A DNA stretch of 64,000 bases from positions 9,612,501 to 9,676,500 of the forward strand of contig CM076955.1 in assembly GCA_039566865.1 (NCBI GenBank). The letters are read 5' to 3'. The stretch comes from Aurelia coerulea. Lineage: Eukaryota; Cnidaria; Scyphozoa; Semaeostomeae; Ulmaridae. The number at the start of each line of letters is the position of its first letter. Positions within the stretch are counted from its first letter, which is position 1. The notes beneath the pieces are model-generated. The model ran no database searches. It saw only the letters and a list, made by a program, of their open reading frames with translations, and had not been told where the DNA came from. Below, in pieces: positions 53,480 to 63,545 of the stretch. A program made the position numbers and the translations under genes.

Positions 53480-54198
53480 GAGAATTTATGTTTATGTTTA
53501 CTCTTTATGTTTTGGGGATGGTTGTTTTTAATAAACGAGTAGCCATCGAGGGTTAATTTACTTTCTTCAATAGTGCTATCAAGATGGGTCTCAACAATAC
53601 CTATTAAGTTATGATTATAGATTGAATTGTATGCCTCGATAAGGGAAACCCACGCGAAGTCATGCGCACAAATGCTATTCAGATTCCAAGAACAGAAACT
53701 GAGAGTTGCCTTATCTGGGCCATGATTTGTCTCAACGTCACCACTCAGTAGGATGGATTTATAAATGGTCCATTGCATCCAAAGTGTATTGAAAATGAGA
53801 CAAAGTAAATAAAGGTGACCATAACCAAGACAGACCAGTGTCATTGTTCTACCTTTGTGCTGAAAAAAAGTTCGAAACAGAAAGGGGAGTCTCTTGGTGA
53901 GTTCTAAAATTACATAAAGTATAATTTTGCTATAGCAGTAAAGTTGGGTAAATAAAGGCAAGAAACGAGATGTCGGATAAGGGTAATAAGGGAATTGCAT
54001 AATAACCTGGATAATCATTGTTAGCGGTAACAGCGGTATAGATATTACGATAAAAATGCAACAGAACAAATACATTTTCAGCACAAGAGAAGCTATCGTG
54101 AAGGGATTGGCCTGTTTAGCGACTTTCCTACAACAACCTAGGGAGGAACGGAAAATACCTATTGCTGTTCGCCATTGATTAACATCAACGAGCATCAA
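53480..54198 (-). CDS. LINE N-terminal ORF with 2A-like motif and EN start
   Basis: The frame opens at 54198. The first ~140 residues are very hydrophobic, with several potential membrane segments (LFCCIFIVISIPLLPLTMII, LYLLCLIFNTLW). Then come KSILLSGDVETNHGP and directly ATLSFCSWNLNSI, the first strand of the APE endonuclease, followed by LIGIVETHLDSTIEESKLTL with the catalytic glutamate. 2A-like peptides at this place, between a leader and the nuclease, are known from invertebrate APE-type LINEs. After KNNHPQNIK the frame runs into the 50674-53476 element. Confidence 0.75.
53716..53751 (-). other. 2A-like peptide with Pro-to-His change
   Basis: The codons read LLSGDVETNHGP. Functional 2A sequences end D-V/I-E-x-N-P-G-P, where the ribosome skips the last glycyl-prolyl bond. 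Here the first proline codon is CAT (53722-53724), one transversion from CCT. In family knowledge, changes at this proline strongly reduce or abolish skipping, so this copy probably makes a fused leader-endonuclease. Confidence 0.8.
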
Positions 54199-54251
54199 GC
54201 GCTTGGGATCCTCTCACGAGTGCAAAGCAAATTATGCTTGTTTGAAAAACA

Positions 54252-54574
54252 CCCGGGGGGGGGGGTACTTCACATATTTTGGGTGCGGGGACGTGCCATC
54301 GGGAAGGGTATCGATTTTCGCGATTTTGGTATAAGGAACGGTATCGATTTTCACGATTTTGGTATAAGGAACGGTATCGATTTTCGCGATTTTGGTTTAA
54401 GGAACGATTTTGGTATACTTTTTCGGAAAATTGGTATAAGGTCGGGTATACTTTTTCGGAAAATTGGTATAAAGTCGGGTATACTTTTTCGCAAAATTGG
54501 TATAAGGAACGGGTATGTTTTTGAAGCTTCGATGGCACGTCCCAGACCAAAACCTGGTCAAGTAACCCCCCGGG
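54252..54574. mobile_element. 323-bp G-run element, GAAAAACA duplication
   Basis: CCCGGGG…TACTTCAC at the left opposes CAAGTAACCCCCCGGG at the right. GAAAAACA is duplicated exactly at 54244-54251 and 54575-54582. A second inverted block, GGGACGTGCCATCG / CGATGGCACGTCCC, lies just inside. The centre is two sets of direct ~33-bp units, GGTATCGATTTTCGCGATTT and GGTATACTTTTTCGGAAAAT, three of each. Apparent proteins here are repeat translations. Confidence 0.82.
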
Positions 54575-54582
54575 GAAAAACA

Positions 54583-55796
54583 GGATGCTGGATGTCCCAT
54601 ACATTAGCACGCACATAAATATACAAAGCAAATTAAACATAATAGACAACAAATGAATAGAAAGTATAGATTTAAAAACGCAAATCACCAAGAAATCCAT
54701 GAGGATGCATTGAGTGAGTTTTTTTCGTTGCTTTTGTGCTGTGAAGTTTTTTTTGCTGACCTTTGTTTTAGTATCAATAAAGACGAACTTGATTGGGAGA
54801 AATGCTAATACAGGAATATCCCTTGTGACAAAAAAAAGGATGTCCAAATTACGCATTGATATTCCACTGTCAATATTTTGGAATAAGTCACGCCATTTTA
54901 AGAATGAAAACTGTAGAGGGAATAATGGGAACCTCGAAAAGTTTATTTTGGAAAAGTGAATGAAACGAAAAGACAAAATGTAAACAAACAACAGTGGCCT
55001 AAATTTTGGTTCTCATGAAAAAAAATGTCCGACGACATGTGGGGCAATGAAAACAACAGATCAGAAGAATATGTATCTTTGCCACTCCTGATACGTTTTT
55101 CCTGGTTTGAACCAAGCTTCAGGTCGGGGGGGGGGGTAACTCCAGTCCCCATGATACGGGGCCGCGCCGTTCAAAGCGTAAAACTACTAATTCTATCGTA
55201 AAAAGGAACCCTAAATAATGGCACAGCCCTGCACCACGGAGACCCAAGCCACCCCCCCCAGACCAGGCTTAGATAGCACCAATTAATCTATTCCACAAAA
55301 TAGCGTGAGAAATATAGAAAATCTATGGACGGAAATGCGCAAACCCAAGCCAAAATATTGACAGAAAATATCAAATGATTTTTGAGGGATGTTGCAAATT
55401 ATTTTAAATTCATAGGTGTGTTTGACTAGTAATTCCATTACGAAATTGAAAATCCGAGACACTGAAACTCCGAGTCCATGAAGTCCACCTCCTCCAATAT
55501 TAGTACCAATCAAACACACCCATGGTGCCCCAATTCTAGTGTGTTTTGACCAACGAGAAACCATCCTATGAAACCAAGCTTAAACACGAACACAAAAATT
55601 AAACTGAAATGCAACTATGGTACTTAAAGGTTTTCAAAAAATCTTACTCATCGTCAATTCATTGGAGAAGTAATGAAAACCATCTTCCAATTTTAGGCAA
55701 GGGCGACAATTCACATCAGCAAATGCGAAACACTTTACCCTTCCGTTCTGTGTGAGCCAAAGATTTGCTCTACCAATCATGTCCAATCTCTTTTTG
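54583..55796 (-). other. LINE 5' region, unassigned
   Basis: Open on the minus strand for about 130 codons (54991 to 54600: SKINFSRFPLFPLQFSFLKW and similar hydrophobic sequence), then no clear frame. By position it is 5' UTR or ORF1 of the LINE. A G run at 55128-55137 with AACTCCAGTCCCCATGAT and a C run at 55252-55259 may delimit another small insertion, but the ends do not match well. Confidence 0.4.
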
Positions 55797-56962
55797 GTTT
55801 CTCTAAAGTACCTTTAGTAGTACTCTGAAGTACCTTTATGGGTTCTCTGAAGTACCTTTAGGGGTTCTCTGAAGTACCTTTAGGGGTTCTCTGAAGTACC
55901 TTTAGTAGTACTCTGAAGTACCTTTAGGGGTTCTCTGAAGTACCATTAGTAGTACTCTGAAGTACCTTTAGTAGTACTCTGAAGTACCTTTAGGGGTTCT
56001 CTGACGTACCATTAGTAGTACTCTGAAGTACCTTTAGGGGTTCTCTGAAGTACCTTTAGTAGTACTCTGAAGTACCTTTAGGGGTTCTCTGAAGTACTTT
56101 AGTAGTGCTCTGAAGTACCTTTAGGGGTCTCTGAAGTACCTTTAGGGGCTCTCTAAAGTACCTTTAGTAGTACTCTGGAGTACCTTTAGGGGTTCTCTGA
56201 AGTACCTTTAGTAGTACTCTGAAGTACCTTTAGTAGTACTCTGAAGTACCTTTAGGGGTTCTCTGAAGTACCTTTAGTAGTACTCTGAAGTACCTTTAGG
56301 GGTTCTCTGAAGTACTTTAGTAGTGCTCTGAAGTACCTTTAGGGGTCTCTGAAGTACCTTTAGGGGCTCTCTAAAGTACCTTTAGTAGTACTCTGGAGTA
56401 CCTTTAGGGGTTCTCTGAAGTACCTTTAGGGGTTCTCTGAAGTACCTTTAGGGATTCTCTAAAGTACCTTTAGTAGTACTCTGAAGTACCTTTAGGGGTT
56501 CTCTGAAGTACCTTTAGGGGTTCTCTAAAGTACCTTTAGTAGTACTCTGAAGTACCTTTAGTAGTACTCTGAAGTACCTTTAGGGGTTCTCTGAAGTACC
56601 TTTAGGGGTTCTCTAAAGTACCGTTAGTAGTACTCTGGAGTACCTTTAGTAGTACTCTGAAGTACCTTTAGGGGTTCTCTGAAGTACCTTTAGGGGTTCT
56701 CAGAAGTACCTTTAGTAGTACTCTGAAGTACCTTTAGTAGTACTCTGAAGTACCTTTAGGGGTTCTCTGGAGTACCTTTAGTAGTACTCTGGGGTACCTT
56801 TAGGGGTTCTCTGAAGTGCCTATGGTAGTACTCTGAAATACCTTCTGGGGTTCTTTGAAGTACCTTTAGGAATACCATGAAGTACCTTTTGGGGCTCTCT
56901 GAAGTACGTTTAAGGGCAGTATCAAGTACCTTTAGTAGTACTCTCAAGTACCTTTAGAGGTA
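55797..56962. repeat. minisatellite B, main segment
   Basis: About 50 units of ~22 bp alternate between GAAGTACCTTTAGGGGTTCT and GAAGTACCTTTAGTAGTACT, with CTCTAAAG and CTCTGGAG variants. A higher-order ~240-bp duplication is visible around 56060-56180 and 56300-56400 (the pair GTAGTGCTCTGAAG and GGGGCTCTCTAAAG recurs together). Units decay at the right end, and the array continues after an insertion to about 58340. Confidence 0.9.
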
Positions 56963-56994
56963 CACGAAGATTTTGATTATAAATATAACATATA

Positions 56995-58022
56995 GAGTAG
57001 CGTCGCCCATTATGGCCGGTCGCCCATTATGGCCGGCTTGCAAGAGAAATTAAATTTCAGGGGACTGACGACTAGCAATAAAATTGCAATTGCGCGGAAA
57101 ATCTTCGCTGACATCTGTTTTATCATGAATTGATCTTCACTGAAATTTCAGTTCTTTTGCATTGAAACCCGACGAGATGGTTTGAGCATATCTCTAATTG
57201 ATTTTTTCAAGTATTGCAAATTTCATGACTCCATTTACATTTTGTCCTTCTTTTTTGTTCGCTCGGCACCTTGCGGTTTCAAATTTTTGAAATATGTTTT
57301 GATTTTCAGAAGTCCTGTCTCTAGAGAGGAAATCTACAATGAAACAAAAGCAAAGTGGCTTTTGATTAAGATTTAAGGCTATGAAGTCTGAGTGCTGCTA
57401 ATTGCTATTTTCGTCGCCCATTATGCCCATCAGTTTACCAGAGAAGTTTCCAATCGCTTCAAAATATTAAAATGCAACATTTGTTAAAAAAAACACCAAT
57501 GTGGGTTAAAATCTTACTTACTAACATGGAAAATCATCGAAACCCAGAAAAACGCAGCATCATATCAAGTCTATTTTCATTTTAGAAACTATACCAAAAC
57601 TCATCGATCCATGAACAAGAGATAAGGCAGGATTTAGAACAACTCGAAGCATGTATTTCAATTGCCAAAACTCGAAGTTTAGGTTAATTCTTATTGATAT
57701 TTTTGGGTTTAAAGTACCAAATGATAAACAAAGAACAGTAATTAAAGCTGTTTTTCCTATTAAAACTTTTTACCAGAGAGTAGTGTTTATTGTTTCTACT
57801 GCGGCCATAATGGGCGACGCTAGAAGAAAACGAAGTTTTTACCCCCTTCTTCAAAATCTTCAAAAATCAGTATAAAGAGTTTACGTAAGAAATCAATACT
57901 CTGTGATCTTTTTCTCCATTAGTTGGTGATATGATCTGGCTATTTGGTTTTTTCATTGATTGCTCTTTTTGGATCTAACTCAGAATTTCGCGACGACATG
58001 GGCATAATGGGCGACACCACTC
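56995..58022. mobile_element. TA element with GTCGCCCATTATG motifs
   Basis: It is a 1,028-bp element; GAGTAGCGTCGCCCATTATG at the left opposes CATAATGGGCGACACCACTC at the right. TA is duplicated at 56993-56994 and 58023-58024 inside the host palindrome. TCGCCCATTATGGCC occurs twice in tandem at the left end, and further copies lie near 57414 and, inverted, near 57803. It has no transposase and is non-autonomous. Confidence 0.8.
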
Positions 58023-58029
58023 TAGCCTT

Positions 58030-58088
58030 GAGTATAATGATAAGACGTTTCGGGCTTAACCCTTCATCAACGTTTCATCATTATACTC
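58030..58088 (-). ncRNA. hammerhead ribozyme-like core (candidate)
   Basis: On the minus strand: GAGTATAATGAT (stem I 5' strand), then TTGATGA (box 1; consensus CTGATGA), GGGTTAAGCCC (stem II with TTAAG loop), GAAAC (box 2), GTC (cleavage triplet, after 58044), then ATCATTATACTC (stem I 3' strand). Order and spacing match a type I hammerhead with minimal stem III, as known for Penelope-like retroelements. Against it: C3 is U, and a few unpaired bases separate stem I from the core. Confidence 0.4.
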
Positions 58089-58125
58089 AAGGCTATATGT
58101 TATACTTATAATCAAAATCTTCGTG

Positions 58126-58340
58126 TACATTTTAGGAATCATATCCACACTTACAAACAACTGATACCTTTAGAGGTAATTTGAAATACCTGCAGGGGTT
58201 CTTTGAAGTACCATTAGGGTATTCTGAGGTACCTTTAGGGGTATTCTGAAGTACCAGAAGTACCATACCTTGTGGTACTTTAAAGTACCCCTCGGAAGGG
58301 ATACGTCAAAGTACCTTTAGGGGTTCCGAATATGTATTTT
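58126..58340. repeat. minisatellite B, decayed end
   Basis: AGTACCATTAGGGTATTCTG, GAGGTACCTTTAGGGGTATT and similar degenerate units follow the TA element, fading at about 58340. Confidence 0.65.
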
Positions 58341-59748
58341 GCTCAAGTACCCTGAAAAGGTACTTCAAAGACCACCTTTTTTCTGTGAGTGTGGTGTGCT
58401 CATAGTTTCAAGATGAAAGAAAACTTCTTGAAACAAGGATAGTTGATTTGTACCCAAATGTATGTCAGCTAAATGTTAAAAACAAATTTATCTGGTTAAT
58501 AAGTCAAGAGGATAAGTACTGCCTTAATTTGGTAGCAATTTATTTATTGAAATGCTTCAAAATAAAATCGGATTTCCAAATCTGAATATCTTATGTCACG
58601 CAATTCACATACCATGTTTAGAGTTTATCATCATATTTGTAGTATATAGTTCTCTTTTCTGTAATTTTAGGTCATGTATTAGTTATTTCAGTTGAATTGT
58701 AATTAGGTAAGAGGCCTTCTTGGCCTATATGCCATATCATAAAAAAAGCTTGCAAGGGAGTGTAGAAATTGCGTGTTATATAAGGAAATTTGTACCATAT
58801 TTGGTAGAACGATAGTAAGAAATTACGTAATGAAAACATTAAACATGCCTTTCATTGAACTGGAACCTTAGGAAGACTGAATTTGAACAAGAGCCTTGCG
58901 AACCTGATTTTAATGGATTTTTTATCGTCGAGTATACTTTGTTACTGGAATAAGAGCCTAGTTTCTTGAAGAAACATACAGGTATGAGAATAAAATTGCA
59001 GAGCCTAGACATAATATCGAGTATTTTATATACGTTTTCTCAACCTTGGATACGAGCCTAACCAGTATGGAGCATGAAGGGGATTTTCCCAAGCGGGCAA
59101 ACTTTCATATTGAGCACTGCTTGGTAATTATATGAATCCACCTTTGAATACTATGCTTTGAAGGCCTCCATACTAAGAACAGTGAAATAGGTATCCACAC
59201 AAAAAACCTACAACTAGCAATAATAGATACTAAAGTGCCCCTCACCTCTCCCAAAAATTGACCATTTAGTTACATCAATTCGTTCACACTTAGTTTGACA
59301 GCTGGAGCATTGCAATAAACGATGGGTGCTACATTTTCATCCTCACTTTCCAAAAGGAGTAGCACATTTTCAAGCTTTTCAAATGTATCTTTTTTCACTG
59401 GTGGGGCCTATACCACAAAAGAATGATGTAGGGTTTCACAGTGCGGGGGATGTTTCAAAGCATAGGATTTCTAAATTAGATACTAGGACATAATGTCTGA
59501 CATCACAGTCAGGGTATCTTACAGAAGAAACTATCTTTTGATCAACTTTGTAGTTGATCAAAACTGTACCGGTACATTGAAGATACGGGCCTCGAAGATT
59601 GTGGTCTTTTGTGGACTTTCAGTCATTACTACTTTGTTAGGTAGGCGGGGCAGACTTTACAACAAATTGCATAGCATTGGTCCTGATTTTCTTAAGGAAA
59701 AATTGAGCTCTATACTTTATCATACATTTATATGTTTTTTCTATGTAG
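58341..59748. other. intron or upstream DNA of the transporter gene
   Basis: No exon was recognised. An open frame from 59493 runs into the 59749 exon, but its first 85 codons lack transporter character and precede a good acceptor (TTTTTTCTATGTAG), so it is treated as intron read-through. Confidence 0.45.
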
Positions 59749-59946
59749 GAATGGGTACATTAGGAATTCCGTATGCAATCAAAATTGGTGGGCTGTCATC
59801 TATAATCTATATTGTGGTGATAGCAGTAATAACATGTCACACTGGAGGATTGATAATAGAAGCACAATATGACGAATCTCTTGATGACTGTGATGAAGAG
59901 AAGGAAACCGACCGTTTGAAACCAAGAGCTGGTTATGCTTCTGTAG
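59749..59946 (+). CDS. SLC32/VIAAT-like amino-acid transporter exon
   Basis: This 198-bp exon lies between TTTTTTCTATGTAG and a GTATGT donor, with phase 1 at both ends. It encodes GMGTLGIPYAIKIGGLSSII, YIVVIAVITCHTGGLIIEAQ, then an acidic loop DESLDDCDEEKETD and LKPRAGYASVG. The G-x-x-x-LG-PYA-x-x-GG helix followed by a second helix with CHTG is the first helix pair of the Aa_trans fold (SLC32/SLC36/SLC38). The long acidic loop after helix 2 fits SLC32A1 (vesicular GABA/glycine transporter) best. No neighbouring exon was identified in the window, so the exact orthology is open. Confidence 0.7.
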
Positions 59947-60288
59947 GTATGTTCTAGAATGACAACATTAGCCTCTTGCCTCTGCTCTCCGAACTCATCT
60001 CTCGCTAACTACAAAATCTGAAGTGATAGACGACAAATATTGTCTTACATCTCAGGAGACATATGTGAACTACTACTCTTTGGTACTCCTTTGATACTAA
60101 AGAGTAGCAATTCATTTGGGATCTGATGCGTTGGCTGTTAGATGGCTGTGGGGTGAGCGGGTCGTTGAGGGCCTATTGGAGCAGCAGTATATCCGACAGG
60201 CAAAGTTCGCCTTTTCATCGCTTTCGTGTCTACTCCTTCTTTGTTCCTCTCCTCTCGTTAGTTGTAAATGCCGTAGGCAATTGAACTA

Positions 60289-61066
60289 CAGGGTGCCCAA
60301 AAACATGTGCGCCTTTTGAATGGCTACTGTGGAGGAGCCATAAATCTAACTTTCTTGTTTTTCAGATTTGTGAATAGAAGAGATTTCAACTTAGAGGTTG
60401 GCACCGAGTTTGTCAAAATCTGACAAGTGGTTGCTGATTTATGGAGAAAGAAAGTCAAAATCACTCGTTGCTTTAAATCCAGAGGATTTTATGTCCGTAC
60501 TTAACTTTATAACTTGAATTTTAATATCAAATGAACTTAAACTTTACGGTTATGCCAGGAAACGAATTTGGAAGAATTGATAACCATATAAATCAAGAAT
60601 ATTGACCCAGCAGCCTGCTGAACGCAATATTGTTGATTTAAAACGACTTCATTATTTTTGAGAGGCAAAATATCTGTTGGACGCATGCGATTGCCCGAAG
60701 CATTTGTGTTGCACATTACCATTCCTAGCAACCCTAGATATTTCCAATATTTTTGGTTGTCACAAAATTCAAAGCATGACTATCAGTCTCTCACTTATGA
60801 CCATCAGAAAAAAGGGCTAGGTATGTTTTTTTCAATCAATTTCGTTGATTTTAACGCAATGGAGAATAATAAATCCTCTGGTTTTGAGGCAGCCAAGAAC
60901 TTTGGATTTCTTGCTCCATAAATCAGCAACCAGTGATCAGATTTACTCAAACTTGGTTTCAACCTTTGAAGTCTTTTCTGTCAAGAACCTTAAAATCAGA
61001 GAAATTGGATTAATGGCTGCTCCGCAGTAGCCACTCAAACAGCGCACATGTTTTTGGGACACCTTG
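60289..61066. mobile_element. CAGGGTGCCCAAAAA hairpin element
   Basis: It is a 778-bp element with ends CAGGGTGCCCAAAAACATGT and ACATGTTTTTGGGACACCTTG-type inverse. TA precedes the left end, with CA at the right. The arms are about 170 bp, with GGTTGCTGATTTATGGAG pairing with CTCCATAAATCAGCAACC. The short open frames are arm translations. It presumably lies in a transporter intron. Confidence 0.72.
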
Positions 61067-61905
61067 CAGATGACGGTATCATTGCAAACGATGCAGTTGG
61101 ATATTTCCGTTGTTAGATGTATCTGTTGATCTCATTTGACCTGACTGAATGACTACAGTACATGATCAAATTTTAAAGCTCCAACCAATGACTTGGGGGT
61201 ATGCTAGATCAAGGAAGTAACTGAAACTTATTTTGAGTCACTAAAGACATATTTTGCAGGTGTCATATAATATACCTTTTTACTTCTTAGGAAAGAGGTT
61301 TGGATCGAGCGTCCAAATCTAGTAAATTTTGGAAAGGAAAACAAAAGCACGACTCCCGTTCTTAGAGGATGGTGACAGGGGGGGGGGGGTTACTGGTACT
61401 GGGTACTGGCCCCTGTGGTACCTGGTACTGGCACCTTTGGTACCGGGTACTGGATGGTATGAGGGTGGTAGCGAATAAAATTTCCAAGAACAAAATTGTA
61501 CATCTCATTAGTCGAAGAATAACCAGCACAATGGTTTAACGTATGTTTATGTTGGAGCTAGAGGCTCAGTTTTATATCAGACAATATAGTTTCTCACAAT
61601 TTGAAAAAAATTGTCCTCAGCTACTCAAACAACGTATATAAGTGTAATATTTGCCATCAAAATCAAAATTAGGTGTGCTATAAAGTATTAGGGAAAAAGA
61701 GATGTCTAATTACATGTGTACCATATATAGATATAAAAAAGTTAAAATCTAATCTAAAAACACCCAGTACAGGTTAAAATGGCAGGGATAGGATTAAAAG
61801 GCCAGTGCGATATTGTTTCCATAATGGCCCTCAAGTGGTGTGTCATTGGAAGAAACTTTTTCAGTTTTTGTGTCAAATGTTTGCGGCTTTTGGAACTTTA
61901 GTAAC

Positions 61906-62916
61906 CCCGGGTGAGCAAGAAAAAAGTTCCACTTTCGAAAATTTGTAGCATCACAAGTACTTCATCGATTTGAATGATTCAAAGTATTTTTGTGATTTTT
62001 CTCGTCTTCTTAGGAGTACCTCAAATATAGGTAAATTCAACTTTATAAAAATTTCATGGTTGCAAAGTTACCGAAAAGGGGCCTGAAACGCTTGATCAAA
62101 TCGTTAAGACTCTACTCGCACAGAACAATACGCACGGGCGTTTCAGTGTTTCACTCCTCTAAAGAGTTATAATACATAGATTCTACACCAGATATCAAAT
62201 ATTTTCAATCCCATGGCAATAAATGTGCATACGATAGCTCTCACCCATGCGGAATTGCATTTTCTCTGTTGCTTTGAGCGAGGAGTCCCCTATTAGTTGA
62301 TCAAGTATTTTAGGCCTTTTTCAATCATTTTGCAACCATGTAAACTTGGATTTACCACGACACTCTTTTATAAAGCTCATATGTACGGGGCAGTAACATT
62401 TATATGCTCAAGATGAAGTTTGAAATTTAGAGAAGTTTCCATTTTGTGGACAAAAATTGAAAACATGCAGGATGATAAATGCTTGGAAGGGTGTGTATAA
62501 ATGACACGGAGTTTTCTTGTCAGTTGGTTGCAAGAACGATTCATCAGTCATATATCTACATCTTAAAAGTTTATTTTTAGGTACGTTGACGAAGACCGGT
62601 AAGGACAAGAACTGATTTTGGTATGGTCTTCGGCTAATTCATCTGTGGTCATGAATACGGGGCAGATACATTTTTTTTAAGAAATGGGTTACGGGGTAGT
62701 TTGTTGTTTCGGGGTGAGCAGGTTTCTTTGCAAGAATTTTTCTTCTCCCCCGGCCTTGTCATGTAATAAATTTTGCACTGTCCCTAAGAAGGCGAGAAAG
62801 TCGCAAAAATACTTCGATCTGTTGGCTGTCAAGCAAATATTGATTCATTTCAATCCATCCAGTTTTTTTCATGCTATGAATTTTAAAAAGTGGGAACTTT
62901 TTTCTGGTTCACCAGG
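61906..62916. mobile_element. CCGGGTGAGC hairpin element
   Basis: CCCGGGTGAGCAAGAAAAAA at the left opposes TTTTTTCTGGTTCACCAGG at the right; TA follows the right end (62917-62918), and the left flank is imperfect. The arms share TTTTTGTGATTTTTCTCGTC / CGAGAAAGTCGCAAAAATA blocks with the 46378-46948 element. About 1.0 kb, non-coding. Confidence 0.65.
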
Positions 62917-62959
62917 TACATATGGGCTGTTTTCTTGATTTTATAGGTCTTTAAAAAAT

Positions 62960-63545
62960 TTTTTCTTGATCGTAGACTGTGTGCAGAGTGTAGACTGTTC
63001 CAGATTTTAGGCCCAATTGCTTTTAGATCTTCGTGTGATCCGGCTCTGGCCAAATGGTAAAAATACCTCCGACTTATAGGATGGGGCTCAGTTATAAAAA
63101 AATTTGAAAATGTTGTAGCAATACATTGTTCAAATCTCTCTTTAGTGGGGGAGCCAATTTATATCTTTAAATTAACTTTAATTAATGGAAACCAAGCACT
63201 GTATAGTCAAAGAGGGGCTGGATTGGTGCATTTGCATTTGCTAGTAGCCTACGAAGAGAGAAGTCAAGAAAATGTTGCTTTCTATAGCAGAACCTCAGCC
63301 TGCCTTCGATTTTAGCCAGAGTCCCGGTGACCATTAGCACCTCTTCTGATATCCAGTTTCTTATTGCCGGTTCGTTTATTCTGCCAAAAAGTAAAGACTT
63401 TGTTTTGTCCTTCCAAAGTGAATGCTTAGATTTTTATCAACAAACCAACTATAAAGGGAATTAAGATTTTGATTGAGTTGCTTTTCTATTTCATTGAATT
63501 ATTGTCACTGAATACAAGACTGGAGTCATCTGCATAAAAGAGAAT
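62960..63545 (-). pseudogene. degenerate LINE RT relic
   Basis: Minus-strand frames, several shifts apart, give ADDSSLVFSDNNS (palm ADD at about 63520), NSLYSWFVDKNLSIHF-like sequence, SLLFGRINEPAIRNWISEEV, then LRFCYRKQHFLDFSLRRLLA. A weak tail reads RFEQCIATTFSNFF. The LRFLYRK…LRRLL--AL-QPHFDY arrangement is that of RT thumb regions. Dead and 5'-truncated. Confidence 0.6.

Larger units (their letters stand above)
47380..55796 (-). mobile_element. near full-length LINE locus in minisatellite B
   Basis: The 3' end abuts minisatellite B at 47380 and the array resumes at 55797, so the LINE and its own insertions occupy this gap. In minus-strand order it contains 5' DNA (to about 54990), an N-terminal ORF with a 2A-like motif and the start of an APE-type endonuclease, the rest of the endonuclease, the RT ORF, and the 3' UTR/tail. 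Later insertions are 50674-53476 and 54252-54574. Removing them leaves about 5.3 kb, a normal full length for CR1/L2/jockey-type LINEs. The exact 5' end is inferred. A G run (55128-55137) marks another possible small insertion. Confidence 0.65.
56963..58125. mobile_element. 133-bp palindromic TA element, split by insertion
   Basis: CACGAAGATTTTGATTATAA at the left pairs with TTATAATCAAAATCTTCGTG at the right; TA flanks at 56961-56962 and 58126-58127. The left arm is interrupted at CATATA (56994) and its sequence resumes at 58025 with GCCTTGAGTATAATGAT. The central loop contains CGTTTCGGGCTTAACCC. It is inserted in minisatellite B. Confidence 0.78.

Noticed and set aside
54175..54991. Long overlapping ORFs with RNGIDFRDFG and FSEKVYPTLYQ repeats
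   Set aside because: They read through the tandem units of the 323-bp G-run element; different frames give different repeat peptides.
59493..59748. Upstream extension of the transporter ORF
   Set aside because: Lacks transporter motifs and precedes a strong acceptor; treated as intron read-through.
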